This document shows positions 1 to 11,846 of a stretch of DNA of 64,000 nucleotides, in pieces. Source of the DNA: Rhodocollybia butyracea (Eukaryota; Basidiomycota; Agaricomycetes; Agaricales; Omphalotaceae); the NCBI GenBank assembly GCA_015501585.1, contig JADNRY010000001.1, positions 1,054,001 through 1,118,000 on the forward strand, in the 5' to 3' direction. The notes below the pieces were generated by a model that saw nothing but the letters and a program-made list of their open reading frames with translations, had not been told where the DNA came from and searched no databases. Each line of letters opens with the position of its first letter. Position 1 is the first letter of the stretch. The translations under genes and the position numbers were made by a program.

Positions 1-952
1 ACTGATCCATCGGGTGTTGTGGACCCAAGGGACGAGGGAAGAGATCCGAGCGAACACCAGGATGGGAGCCGATTTTTGGAACATCATAGGAAGTGAAAAG
101 GTCAGCCATCGTTAGCCGCGAGGTTTTGTTGACATGTTCCATGTATTCGAGAACGTAGTGAGTGTACGAGTCGATGACAGCGACGCCTACGTCAAAGTCA
201 TTTTCATGCTGAGAAAAGAGAGGTTTAGTACATCCGAATTTCGGAGCAGTAATACAACTCACGGAGTAAGAATTCTCTCCAACAACGGAGCTTCCTGTAG
301 CAAGGACATTCGGAGAGTAAAACTTTGAGAACATCGAGTTGGCCTGACATGTATCGGCCATGAAGAAGATCTCATTGTATCTTCCTCCTTCATACATTTG
401 ATGGAAAGCATCAGCAATATCATGAGCGCTGATTTCCTCGTTATCTTGGAATTTCAGGAACTCATTTCCACCGTGCCCAGTGAGGTATATGAATATGTTG
501 GACTTGGAATCTGTTAGAAGACGTTTTGAGCGTGGAACAGAGTCATCTAGGCGTCCAGTAAGCTAGATGGTGAAATAAGTGAGACCAGAGTATATAAAAG
601 ATGCAAAAGCAGGATTTACCAGTCTGAGGAAGTTCTCAACTGTAACCTCATACCCTCGATAATCTACTTCAATATTCTCCCCATATAGGTCGAGATGTCT
701 GCCAGGATTAGCATAGACGCTTCCAGGAAACTTGTTTCTCGCATTACACGCTACATCGTCAGCGAGCATTAAAATGATATTAGAATCTGGTATTCCAAGT
801 CGTTTTACAGTTCGGTACATTCCTAGCGCATTGGACATGTGGCGGTAGTTGAACCAGTATCTGGATGAGGATACGAGCACAGCCCAATTATTTGTATGTT
901 GCGAGCCATATGCGTAGCTGGCAAGAAAGAGTGGATAGAGCCAGAGGAGCAT
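1..952 (-). CDS. GPI8: GPI-anchor transamidase catalytic subunit, 3' part cut by window edge
   Basis: Cysteine protease of the C13/legumain family. It is the catalytic subunit of the ER-membrane GPI transamidase, which replaces a C-terminal signal with a GPI anchor. The start at 952 gives a hydrophobic signal peptide followed by the [18 protein letters not shown] block typical of Gpi8. Exons are 952-620, 562-263 and 208 to beyond position 1; the introns are 563-619 and 209-262, both GT-AG. The catalytic His lies in LTGHGGN and the catalytic Cys in DTCQA, both in exon 2. Exon 3 carries the conserved [17 protein letters not shown] segment and the [12 protein letters not shown] block. The C-terminal tail lies outside the window. 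It is transcribed divergently from the UPF0261 gene. Confidence 0.95.
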
Positions 953-1742
953 GTTGAGATGTAATAAGCGCCCACATCAGATCGCGCACACGGTGCTACT
1001 ACTACATAGCACAACTTATTTACAATCATGGTGCTGGGTCTCGATTCTCGACGACTACGGCGCCCAGGTCAAGAGCTCGACTAGGGGAACACTCAACTTC
1101 CCAACGAACTTCTTTTTTTGTAGCGAACTGAAAACACTCCTTTGCTCTCTATACACATCTCAGATCCCATCCGCTCTGAGCGAGCAGGAGATTGCGTTGG
1201 GGCCACCCTCCCTCTACTAGAATCACTGCGTAACGACCGGACCTGTTCCGAATCCCACTCTTACGCAGACATGCAATTTTTATCTTTTCCACTACACCTT
1301 CGATTGCATTATATATTGTGTCTTCATCACAAACTGGCTTTGCTAGAACCAGCTTACACTCCAAATCCTCCATTGGGTGTAAAAGAAGCGTGTGATTGGC
1401 TCCTCAAACTATTCCGCCAATCTATAAACTCTCCGCTCGGTAAACTTTCTATTTTACTGGCGCCAAACTCGGGGTCCTTCCAGGTCCCTCCATGCTGGAA
1501 CTTGAACACGAGTATTTTGTTACAGTACCCAAGCAAGTACTTCGTGGGGTAAGCATACTCTCTAGCTGGTAGATAACTGACAGTCTGTGCATCCTTTACA
1601 CGCAAGCCGCTTCTCGATCGCTGCCTTATTAGTACCAACTTCTTATTCGGAATCTTCTCTGAATAACGTCAAGCTAAGATGTAAATAATGTGGCTGCCGG
1701 AATATCTACTCTTCCTTCTTTTCAACTCCGTTCTCTACAAAA
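953..1742. other. divergent intergenic region between GPI8 and UPF0261 gene
   Basis: About 790 bases with no convincing gene. Short overlapping ORFs on both strands (1149-1638) have no recognisable domain. The region must hold the promoters of both divergent neighbours; a clear TATA box is not obvious. Confidence 0.6.
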
Positions 1743-3050
1743 ATGCCCAACATCATCGTGCTAGGAACATTCGATACAAAGGGCGAACAGCTACTGTACA
1801 TCGTGAACGCTATCCAGCAGCACAAAAACATGCAAGTCACAGTCATTGATGTTGGAAAGACTCCAATCCTCGACCCAGCTATCCATGTACCGTCTTCACT
1901 AATCGCTAAATACGGCTCCAGAAACACACCTGATATCCCTGACAATGACGTCGGTAATCTTTCTAGAGCAGAACTAAACAAGCTCATGGCTACAGGCGCG
2001 AGGACGTACGTCAGGTCTCTATTTCAGCAGGCTGATACCTCTCCTGTTCATGGGATGATTTCTTTGGGAGGAAGCTTCGGTACCTCGCTTGCTTCGTCGG
2101 TCATGAGACTGGCTTGTCCGATGGGGTTCCCAAAGCTCATTGTGTCTACAATCGCCAGTGGGGATACTGGATCCATTGTCGGCGAGACAGATATCACATT
2201 GATGTATTCTATCGTTGACGTTGCTGGACTCAACTCTTTGCTTCGTAACATCCTTGACAATGCCGTGGGTGCCATAGCCGGTATGGCCACTGTCTACGAA
2301 AACTCCTCCCTCACTCTCCAAAAACCCATCAACACTGCCAAGAAACTTGTCCGTGTCGGTATCACAATGTTTGGTGTGACTACTCCCTGTGTTGATCGCA
2401 TTCGTGCCCACCTTCAAAGCCTTTCCGATAGAGAAGATTCCACCTATACGATCGAGCCTTTTGTTTTCCATGCTACAGGACATGGCGGGCGTGCTATGGA
2501 ACATCTCATTACAGCTGGAGGTCTCGACGCTATCATTGATCTTACGACCACAGAAATTGCCGACTACGTCGTCGGAGGTGTCATGAGTGCTGGTCCTACT
2601 CGCCTTGATGCCGCAATTGCGGCGGGGATACCAATGGTTTTAAGCGTTGGTGCCACCGATATCGTGAACTTTGGGCCGTGCCACACTGTTCCGGAGAGGT
2701 TTGCGAAGAGAAAATTATACGAGCATAATTCCCAGGTGACTTTATTGCGGAGCAGTCCTGAAGAGTGTACGGAGATTGGTAGGTTCATTGCAGAGAAACT
2801 CAAGAGTAAAGGCACCCGAGGGTTGCAGAGCATGGTTGAAGTGTGGCTACCCAAGGGTGGAGTGAGCATGATCAGTGGGCGTGGGGAACCTTTCGAGGAC
2901 GTAAAAGCAGATGAGGCGCTCTTCAATGCAGTAAGGTGTGGTTTGAGCGGGACTGGAATTAAGATTGTTGAAAGCGATTGTGCAATCAATGACGAGGTTT
3001 TTGCAGTGGGAGTGGCAGACGCACTTGTAAAATTGCTGGCGCTAGATTGA
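1743..3050 (+). CDS. UPF0261 / Tm-1-like ATP-binding protein, intronless
   Basis: 435-residue protein of the UPF0261 family, related to the N-terminal half of tomato Tm-1. Visible family blocks are the start VLGTFDTKGEQLLY, SLGGSFGTSLAS, the IASGDTG turn with VGETDITLMYSIVDVAGLN, and the C-terminal GVSMISGRGEPF. Family members bind ATP; the cellular reaction is not established. In bacteria they often sit beside a TIM-barrel partner, and no partner is seen here. The gene is a single exon, whereas most neighbours have several introns, so bacterial origin or retroposition is possible. The length matches stand-alone family members and there is no disruption. It ends about 400 bases from the convergent TUP1 gene. 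Confidence 0.9.
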   Translation: MPNIIVLGTFDTKGEQLLYIVNAIQQHKNMQVTVIDVGKTPILDPAIHVPSSLIAKYGSRNTPDIPDNDVGNLSRAELNKLMATGARTYVRSLFQQADTSPVHGMISLGGSFGTSLASSVMRLACPMGFPKLIVSTIASGDTGSIVGETDITLMYSIVDVAGLNSLLRNILDNAVGAIAGMATVYENSSLTLQKPINTAKKLVRVGITMFGVTTPCVDRIRAHLQSLSDREDSTYTIEPFVFHATGHGGRAMEHLITAGGLDAIIDLTTTEIADYVVGGVMSAGPTRLDAAIAAGIPMVLSVGATDIVNFGPCHTVPERFAKRKLYEHNSQVTLLRSSPEECTEIGRFIAEKLKSKGTRGLQSMVEVWLPKGGVSMISGRGEPFEDVKADEALFNAVRCGLSGTGIKIVESDCAINDEVFAVGVADALVKLLALD

Positions 3051-3448
3051 AAACGACATACGTTTATGGAGAGTTGAATAGGAATCGCGATTATATTGAT
3101 AATCATGATTGTATCTCAGTGACTTCCAAGTCGTCGTTTTTTCAAAGTTGGATTTATATGATTTGTACATAGAGGACATCTATAAAAATATTCATTGCAG
3201 TCGAGCAGTAAACGAAAGATGAAAAAGAACAGACAAGAACCGAGAGGGATAAATCAGGACAAACACTAGGTTAACATGAACCGGACAGGTTGCATCATAC
3301 ATACATACATACTTGGGATAAGAACAACGCAGAAATGTAACGAGGAACTGCCTAACGTAAGAAAGACATGAACCTTGTCATGAAGCGGTGCAGGGTATTT
3401 GACAACACAAGAAAGTGAAGGTGGAGCAACGGCAGATTAAAGGAGGGA
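3051..3448. other. convergent 3' intergenic region
   Basis: Region between the stop codons of the UPF0261 gene and TUP1. It holds a short CATA microsatellite at about 3297-3312 and AT-rich sequence that probably contains both 3' ends. No gene seen. Confidence 0.6.
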
Positions 3449-5850
3449 TTAGTTATACGACCATATACGAGCTTGCCAGTCACCACTTCCGGTTGCCAAA
3501 ATGTTCGCTGTGGGGCTAAGGTCTATCGAGATGACTAGAAGCAAGTAAATCAGCAATCTTATATGCAAGGGTTATCAGATATAAATTGCAAAAGTGACTA
3601 ACCCGAATTTTTGTGTCCCTGCAACATCGACTGGACGACTGCCGTTTTTGAGTCCCAGAACTGCACTCCTCGGTCCTTTGATCCCGACACCACCCAGTGC
3701 CCGTCATGAGAGACCGCCACTGAAAGGACATAATCCTAAGAAATATGATCAGTCGTTGTCCATATTCAAACATAATGTAACATACCTTGTGACCCATAAA
3801 GTTCATTGTGCACTGACTCTGTTTATCGCCTTCCCTCTTGGCCAAGCCATTGCTTGATCCTGCTCCATGGGCACCTTCTTTGCGCCCTTTGACTCCACCT
3901 CCGTTCGCCATCAGTGCAGCCACGTCCCAGTACTTCAATGTCTTGTCCAAGCTACCACTAACTAAGCCCTTTCCGTCGGGAGTGAAAGCCACGCTATAGA
4001 CACTATCCCTGTGTCCTCTTAGTCGCTCTACTAGCATACCTGTGTCGACATCCCATATCCGTACAACAGTGTCTAGTGAGCCTGCCGCAACAAACTGACC
4101 GTTAGGTGAAATGGCGACGGAGGTCACTCCAGCGTCATTGTTAAGGGAATCGGGGTCGTTGATAGTGAGAACTTTTGAAGTACCGTCAACCATGTCCCAG
4201 ATCCTTGCGGTTTTATCCCCAGAGCCAGAGACGATTCGGCGTCCGTCTTGAGAAAAATCTAGAGAGTAGATTTCTTGTTGGTGTCCGTCAAAAATATTGC
4301 GGATCTTTTTCTTCTGTATGTCCCATATCTGGAAACAAACGTCAAGCTGCTATTTACTGATCATACAGAAGCACGTACTCGAATCTGTTTGTCCTCGGCA
4401 CCAGTAGCAAGGAATTTGCCATCCGGACTGAAGCACACGCTCCGAATGTACAGGTCTCCAGATTTACCCACCTGGTCATCTACCAGAACGCTTTGGGAGG
4501 GAAGTTCAATCGAAATATTGTTTGCCGACACGTATGTATAGCCACGTACCAAGTTTTATAGCCGGTTTTCACATCATAGATTTGTGCAGTACGATTGCAT
4601 CCTGTCGCGAGAAATCTGCCATCGGCCGAGAATCGTACACAACAAACGACACTGTAGGGAAAAAGTATGTGTCAGGGGTGCGGGAACCATAGAAAAACCG
4701 GGGACATATGTACCTCTCATGCATCAACGTATGGACTAAATTGATGTTGAATACTTTCTCGACCTTGGGATTATACATGATAAACCAATCCGTGCCTTCC
4801 CTCTTATACTCAGGCGGTAATGAAGCCAAGTCAACTTCATCGGGAAATCCGCCGCCAGGGGTATTGATGGGGACTACGGCTCCGCTGTTGGAGGGAGGAT
4901 GAGAGTCCATCATTGGCGAGGTGGCAGCAGCGCTAGGTCCAGGCGGATGAGCAGGCAATGGTCCACCATGAGATGACGAAGGCGGAAGGCCAGGACCGGA
5001 TGAAGATTGGCTTGGGCCGGAGGCTGCTGGGAGTCCCGAGGGCGGGGGCAGTTTGGGCAAGGAGGCAGGGCTGAAAATATCTGTACGACATATGAGTAAA
5101 AACTGATTTTAGCAAGAAAAATAAGCGAAGTATACCTGATCGGTCGGATTTCATTCTCTCCGCTTTCTGTCTTTTTGGGTCTCGCGAGTCAACTGTTCTA
5201 TCCCTCTCGCGATCTCTCATGGGGTCGCGTTCACGTTCTCGCTCAATCCGTTCATTGCGCTCTCTGTCTCTGGCATCGCGTTCACGATCTCTATCGACAC
5301 GAGAAGAAAAGTATGGATCGTTGAACGGAGGAACACCGCCGCCGGCCGAGACTGAAGTTTGGGGGCCAGCTGAACCTGAACCAATACCAGAGCTGTGGCC
5401 TCCGCTAGAAGGAATGCCGCCATTCTGGCGCAAAGTATGTATTTCTGAGCGAAGACGGGCAAGTTCCTCCTCGTACTGCTGACGGACTTTGCCGTGTTGT
5501 GCTTCCAGTTCATACAAAGACTGACGTATGATGTTTAGTTCATTTACTTGAGAACCGACTATAGGGTATACGCGAGTCAGCAAAAATAACATGGGTATGT
5601 CGGAACGTACCTTTGGATTCAAAATCATCACGCTGGCTTCTAGCAACACCCACTTCGTTTACCATAACTTCAAATTCATTCCGAATAGCGTCAAACGAGT
5701 CGTTGAGCCTGGTAATACTATGTTGTGGCCCAGCAGCAACAGAAGAAGGGCCACTGGGCTGAAGGGTGCGATGCTGTCACTTGGTTAAAAAAATAGACCT
5801 CGTGGGGGTAAAAAGGACGAGCTCACATTGTAAATAGAGCTACCTGACAT
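3449..5850 (-). CDS. TUP1: transcriptional corepressor Tup1
   Basis: Nuclear corepressor that works with Ssn6/Cyc8. Nine exons: 5850-5827, 5773-5611, 5558-5136, 5080-4714, 4651-4550, 4490-4379, 4328-3786, 3735-3603 and 3534-3449; they sum to 650 residues in frame. The start gives MSGSSIYN. The Tup N-terminal tetramerisation coiled coil ([18 protein letters not shown] to [16 protein letters not shown]) is followed by a Gly/Ser/Pro-rich linker, an Arg/Glu/Asp-rich repeat, and a seven-bladed WD40 propeller with signature blocks [25 protein letters not shown] and [24 protein letters not shown]. It ends [13 protein letters not shown]. The first coding exon is only 24 nt. Confidence 0.97.
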
Positions 5851-7617
5851 TTGGAAGCCAAGTTTGTCCGTTGAGGATGTTCAAGACTCGCTGTTCGTCG
5901 TAAAATCGTTAAGCACAGCTTTGTTAAGAGAGAGATGATGGCAGTAGGAAAGAAAGGGAAATTCGGGACGGTTGAATGTTGCAAGCTGTATCCCACGGAT
6001 ACCCTTTTTGGAATGCCGCCGGTAGCCTTTTTGGGCTGACCATACGTAAGTTGATCGCTCCCGATCGGGATCTTGTCTTTGCCGAAATCTTTGTCTGATG
6101 GTATCTGATACAGACGACGGTGATAGCCACTGGGATAGCCACTGGGGTGTGAGCGCGGTATCACTAAGGTATCCCCCATTCACCTATACAGCTATCGATC
6201 TGTTGTAAAGGCAAATACATATTATGGAAAAAGTCTATATCCACACGTGGTGTATTTTAATACCAGCCTATTCATCGATAATTCATTTTAGTGGGGAACA
6301 AGGAGAAAGTAACCTCGATAAGGGAATGATTGCTGCATTCAAGAAGATGAAGGCCGAACCGCTGAAGCTTCATTTTACAAGGTGGCTTTTATTGGCATCC
6401 GGACTCCGGACTCCTCGCACTTCGCCATTCATCAGGAACACCTGCGCTTTCGGCATAAGCTTGTGCAATGCCAATGAATGAACTCTGTTTCGTATTGTAT
6501 ACTGCTACCACCCCTACCTGGCCAATTCTTGTCTTCGGCTTCCATGGGGAAGATCACTAGAAGATAAAGACAAGGGCGAAAAGGGGTGTCAGTCGGAGAT
6601 CCGTCATATGAATTCATGTCCTGGCATTTAAATTCGATCTGTGAACAGAGTAATGCACCCTCTCATCAAATAGAGTCAAATCAAGCATGTTATTAGGAAC
6701 AGATTGGAACTTGAGGCTACCTGAGGCAAGCCGGGGCTCGGAAGGGCTCGGAATTCCAAAAACGCGATTGTCATCTCACAACCTACCAACCTCGTCATGG
6801 GCGGACTTAATTTATCAATAGTGACAACGATGTCCATTGTCTTCGCAGGGGATCCTTACCGATAATTTGGTCTCGGAGCGGAAAGATTTTGAGATGCACA
6901 CGGAGATGTCGCGAATAAGGTTGGTGTTAATCTCATGACTCAAACTTCAAAAACACAGATCAAGAGTGACTCTCAAATCGATAACGAAGCTGCCCAAAAC
7001 ATTCAATGTAGGGTGCCGAGGAATACATATATACTGACCACCGCTTACTTTCGGATAACATCATCGATCTCCTACGTTTGAACAACTTTAGGAAGCTTAC
7101 GATGTTGAAACATTAAACATTCAATCCGAACAACTTATATTGCAAACCCTAGCGAGATACTATCAGGATACCGTGGAAGAGTAAGTTGAATTTGGGTCGG
7201 TGACTCGTGAGCCCAATGCATTGGCTATGATAGCCGACATCTGATACTACAAAAGAAGCCTTCGTCAGTATACTTTGGTGAAAAACTGTACCACTCATTT
7301 GCAAGGCTAACCGAGAAGAAATCATCCTCTTTCGATCCATTCCAGTTTTATCTCTTCCAAGCCCCACTTACAATATGCCATGTATCCTCTGTTCCCCAGA
7401 ATGGTGGTTCTGGCATCCTTAAGATACATCTACTGCTATAGGCTCGTTCGTGGGAGTCCAATGTCTGATACTTTGACAATGAACGTGTAAGGAGAGAACG
7501 TGACGGCTTGCGTGATGCTATTGATTGATGCTCACTGTAGGCTCGTAAAATTTCAATACCGGAAGTCTGAACAATAATAGTAATATGATACATCCATAGA
7601 TATTTATACAAGTATCA
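5851..7617. other. long upstream region of TUP1, no gene recognised
   Basis: About 1.77 kb between TUP1 and the unknown gene at 7618. The first 330 bases upstream of TUP1 contain minus-strand ORFs of about 120 residues with no domain; they are probably leader or promoter. A short tandem repeat of the GATAGCCACTGG type is at about 6122-6147. I see no convincing coding sequence in the rest. Confidence 0.55.
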
Positions 7618-9082
7618 TTATACAATATACACACTGGAGTCGTCGTCATCATCATCCCGAGTAGATTCATCCTCTTTTTCATTTTCCACCGCGACAACTG
7701 AATCACCTTCGCCGTATTCAACAACCTCAAATGTTCCTTCCGAGTCCACGTCAACTATATCAATATCTTCATCTTCTGATAAAACCAGCACTCCTCCGTT
7801 TTCCTCTTTTGCGTCATCTGTATGGCTCTCCTGATGCCTTTCCACCCACAATCCAGACATTTCTTGACGTTGAGATTCCTCGGCAGATGTCATTTCTTCA
7901 GCCAGCGACTTTTGGCTGCGCTCGATCGATTTTGCTTTCGAGTACGAGATCAGATTTGCCACGGGCTCCTGTGTCTCGCGCTCTGTTATGTTCCCCTCAA
8001 GGTGTATACCCCCCTGCTGCGAGGCCCATTCCGAGTGCGAGGAGAGAATGATCCTTTCCCTGCTTTGATTCACTGTGGAGTCGGAGTGTTGAGCTAGCAT
8101 AAGCGAAGAACCCATTTCCATCCTGCCAGCATTAACACTCTCTTTCTTTTCCATCCTACCTTGCCTTTCGTTAATATCTTCGGTGTGTACCTGCGTCAGC
8201 CGCGCATGGTCACGAGCAAGATGTTCTCCAAACCAATGTGAGGTCTCCATAGAGTCCCGAAGGAAGGATAGAGCACGATGGCCGGTGGCTCGTGTAGTGC
8301 CAATACTGAACATATCAGCGTTCGCGTTGCCGACATTTGTTCCTAAGAATTGTGTGAACGGCATTAATTGAAACTAGACGATAAGACATACCTGTACTTC
8401 TAGAATTCGTAAGTTCCAACTGTGATTCCAGGTCATCCACCCGCTTCATCACGCCGAAGAGCGCATCCATCATGATATCCTGGTGGGTAATGCGAGATTG
8501 TAGTGTATCAGATTGACCAAGGGAAGTGTCTAGTCCATGAAGAGGATCGAGTATCAAGTTGTCCACGTCAGGGTTACCGTGGCAGACCTGAGGGGATGAA
8601 ACAGAGTGGCAAGGTGTGGGGATCGCTCCTCGTACCTTAACCAGACTTCTACTCTCAGAATCTATTCTTTCTTTTTTCCTTTCTCTCCCCGCTCTCCTCA
8701 CCAACTGTTCTTCGAGAACAGGGCTTTCTGTATCACGAGAGCCGATGTTAGCAGACGGTCCTGCGTTTAGGGCAGGATTAAACTCCTCTTGAACATTCTT
8801 CAGCCATTCCTGAACTGATTCCCGTTTCTCTCGAAGAGATCTGCGCTTGGCCTCTTTATTAGCACTCTTTTCTTTTCCCATGGCCACACTCTCCTTTGGT
8901 TTGGCATCATCCTTCTCTTTCAACTTTGACTTTCGAGCCTCGGGCACTGCCTCAAGTAGCCACTCCGTGCGTATCCTGTTGTTGGGTGATTCTGGGCATT
9001 TAAGAGAGGGAGCATCGGGATAGTATTGTGTAGAATGCAAATAATCGTTTGATGGAATAATGGAACCACAGAAAGAGTCCAT
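7618..9082 (-). CDS. unknown protein with charged coiled segment and acidic tail
   Basis: Two exons, 9082-8392 and 8342-7618, joined by a 49-nt GT-AG intron, give 471 residues in frame. I do not recognise a family. The N-terminal third has a WLLEAVPEARKSKLKEKDD segment and a Lys/Arg/Glu-rich stretch (KRRSLREKRESVQEWLKN) likely to be helical. The middle is low in hydrophobic residues. The C-terminus is strongly acidic with a run of six Asp, ending in SSVYIV. No signal peptide or membrane segment is visible. Composition suggests a nuclear or scaffold protein, but this is only inference. An additional upstream exon cannot be excluded. Confidence 0.65.
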
Positions 9083-9517
9083 TACAGCCTGTTGCTACAA
9101 GTGAATTGGCAGGTCAGTCGAAATTCGATTCCATTCACTACGATTGCTGAAGAGAACAAGTATTAGATAATAGGTTCAGGTCATTGCTCTAGCAACCATT
9201 TCAAAGTGATAATGTGCGCCGAAACTTACGTCTTCTGGTGGGACAAGTCGAGGGAGGCGGAGGCACTTAGTTGATTCTTAAAGGAGTTGATTTCAGCATA
9301 GCTACATAAGGCTACGATAGGTACACTTACCTACTCTAAGTTTGGCGTTGGATGCAGATGACTACAGTGCTTTGAGGGCAGCAAGCAGGAAGCCAGCGAG
9401 GTCATATTATCTGGGCGCTCAATATGGCGCTAAGTATTTAGATAGTAACATATAGAGTATGATGATATATATCTGTCCATATTATATATATGCGTGGTGG
9501 GAATCCGCCAAAAAGTT
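9083..9517. other. AT-rich intergenic region
   Basis: Region between the unknown gene start (9082) and the YVH1 stop, both minus strand. It holds AT-rich sequence with TATATATA runs near 9462-9490. No gene is seen; it should contain the unknown gene's promoter and the YVH1 3' end. Confidence 0.55.
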
Positions 9518-11620
9518 TCACGCCACGATCTCATCCACCTTTGACCGACTTATACAGAACCCCTGCACACCAAGGATAAAAGTTAGCATCACTTACTGAA
9601 AAGATGTTGCTGACTCACCGGTACGACCCACTCCTTACACCCACAACAAACCCCAGCCCAATCATAGTTTCCGAGCTTTACCCCACATTTTTTATTTGGA
9701 CAGATAATTTTCCCCGCGATTTCTCCCGCCTCAAGAAAAGGTTCCATCCATTGCATCTAGAGTAGTGGTTGATCAACAGCACGTCTCGCGACAGAATGGA
9801 ACGAAACTTACGGGCTCTACGAAATACCCCGAACATTTTGGGTTCATCAAGATCGGAGGACTGACAGCCTGCAGTTTCGGCACACCTCCTCCAACAGATG
9901 ATCCATCCAATCCTGATGCTAAAGCCACTCCTGCGAATGGGGATGGCACACCTCCACGAAGCACCAATTTGGGATTCGCGTGTAGTTGCGATACAATATC
10001 ATTGGGAGAAACTGGAGGAGTTTGTATTGAAGCTGTTGGTCGTGAAAATGAAGGCATGGACGCAGGCGATAATGGCGCCGGTGAAGAAATTTCAGGAAAC
10101 AAAATCTCCTTGTTATCATCGTTCGATCCCGGTTCCAAGATGGTGCCCTCCTGTGGTCCAGTCCCAGGTTTTGCATCATCAGCCGGGGTCAGCATTGCAT
10201 CAGACATCCTTCTCCCAACATGACTTGCTACTTCTGCGGAAGTGTTTGGAGAAGTCGGTGTCGACCCAGACATTCCAAGAGGATGTCTGATAGTTGTCTG
10301 TTTGATAGCACCAGGAGAAATAACATCATGGTCATCATCTTCATCCTCTGACTCTAGAGCAGACGTCGACATTGTTTCCATAATGCTTTTCGGCATATTT
10401 GCAAATGGACGGGGAACAGACGAACGCTTCACGGAGAGCCCTTTTGGTGTGGCAGTTAATGGGGAGAAGACACCGGATTTCTGTCGGCATTGGTTAATGG
10501 TCTAGCAGTAGGTTCGCCTTCTTCGTCGTCATCATCATCATCAAGAATAGAGGGTGAGAAAGCTTTGTCTGATGGACTGGTGTTTGGATTCAACGAGGAC
10601 ATTGTCAGCGAATCACCTAGACCACCAAATGACAAACCGGAAGGTCTCCGCGGGCGTGACTCTGACCCTAAACGTGAAGGACGACGAGACGTCGGCTGAT
10701 GAGACTGGTTCGTAGATGGCCTACGGGACCCTGCAGGCGTTATCGTAGGTGTAGCAGGACCTAGCTGACCATGATCCAACATATGTTCCCGAGTAGCTAG
10801 CTCCTGGCGGCACATTTTACATCTGATTCGTCGTCGGGGACCCCGACCTCCTGGTGTCGGTGGGGTAGAGTCGGATCCGGTACGAGGAAACCGGGCAAAC
10901 ATGTCGGTTGAGGGTAAACTTCCATCGCCATCTGGTAAAAGGTTCTAAGGTATGCATGAACTCAATCGGATGGACATACTCATGACTTCCTCTGTCGTTC
11001 GCTGCATGTAATACATTCGCGTAGATTTGTCTTTTCGTGATATCGTGAATGAAGCGTTTTGAAAAATTTCTAACTGTGCAATAAAGCCAGGATTTGGTCT
11101 AAAGCAACGTGTGTAAGCTGGAAAGATAGCTAAGAGCGACAGGGAACTTGCTCAATCTCAGGCCTTGCCTTCCGTACAAGATTCAGAGCTTCTTCGACAT
11201 TCATTTTTCGATTGTACATTAAGTATGCCGCCACAATTGTTGCACTTCGACCTGGAGCATTTAGACTAGATTGATAACGGTCATTCGTGAACGCATTATA
11301 TGCAACATACTGATTCCTGCCTGACAATGTACCAGGACTCCTCTTCCTTTGTCCAACTCGGACTGTATAAAAGTGATAGCAGGTAATAGATGTATCAGGA
11401 TATCCTCTTCTTCAGAGTCGTCGAGAAGAATCTGATGCCTGATAAAAGTCTACAAGAAAGGTCAGATCAGGACGGGTTTTGGAACTAAACTGACTTCGTG
11501 TATTGATATTTTTCCTCTCATCGCCGAGAGAACACTGTAGATTCTATTTGCCTTGAGATACTCCGTGTCCATGGCACTCAGAAGCCCCCCAATCCAAAGT
11601 CCTGGAATAATTTCATCCAT
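9518..11620 (-). CDS. YVH1: dual-specificity phosphatase Yvh1 with C-terminal zinc domain
   Basis: Yvh1 acts in 60S ribosome maturation, where it releases Mrt4, and is an atypical dual-specificity phosphatase. Exons: 11620-11495, 11449-11311, 11251-11152, 11098-10980, 10931-10474, 10426-9812, 9756-9619 and 9562-9518, summing to 579 residues. The catalytic loop HCQAGISRS spans the intron at 11252-11310. The intron 11099-11151 is GC-AG with donor GCAAGT; it restores ARPEIEPNPGF exactly. The zinc domain has CKMCRQELATREHM and the C-terminal CSGYFVEP, CPNKKCGVKLGNYDWAGVCCGCKEW blocks. Between the two cysteine blocks lies a long Ser/Pro/Asp-rich insertion. The splice 10427-10473 lies in this insertion and is tentative, because its acceptor is GAAG. 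Confidence 0.93.
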
Positions 11621-11846
11621 AGGGTGTGTTTATAATAAATGTGGGTTATAGGCCTTCCTAATAATTTTCACGAGTGTTCTTCTAAGCTTAGCAGTGGCTT
11701 GGATGGGTATTCTTGTGCATTCGTGGTCACGGTGGTGGTATAGTTCAAGCCAGTTAGCGCCGGTGAGGCAACGAAATCCAGAATCACAGGTTATCTTATT
11801 TTTCACACGAATCCTTCACATGAATCCTCTGATATCATAATGTAGC

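Noticed and set aside
1149..1638. Overlapping minus-strand ORFs between GPI8 and the UPF0261 gene
   Set aside because: Composition is not convincing, plus-strand ORFs cover the same bases, and the region must hold two promoters.
5823..6183. Minus-strand ORFs of 100-118 residues upstream of TUP1
   Set aside because: They overlap the TUP1 first exon and leader in other frames and show no domain.
10110..10140. tRNA-like TTCGATCC (B-box resemblance)
   Set aside because: It lies inside the YVH1 coding sequence and no cloverleaf can be drawn around it.
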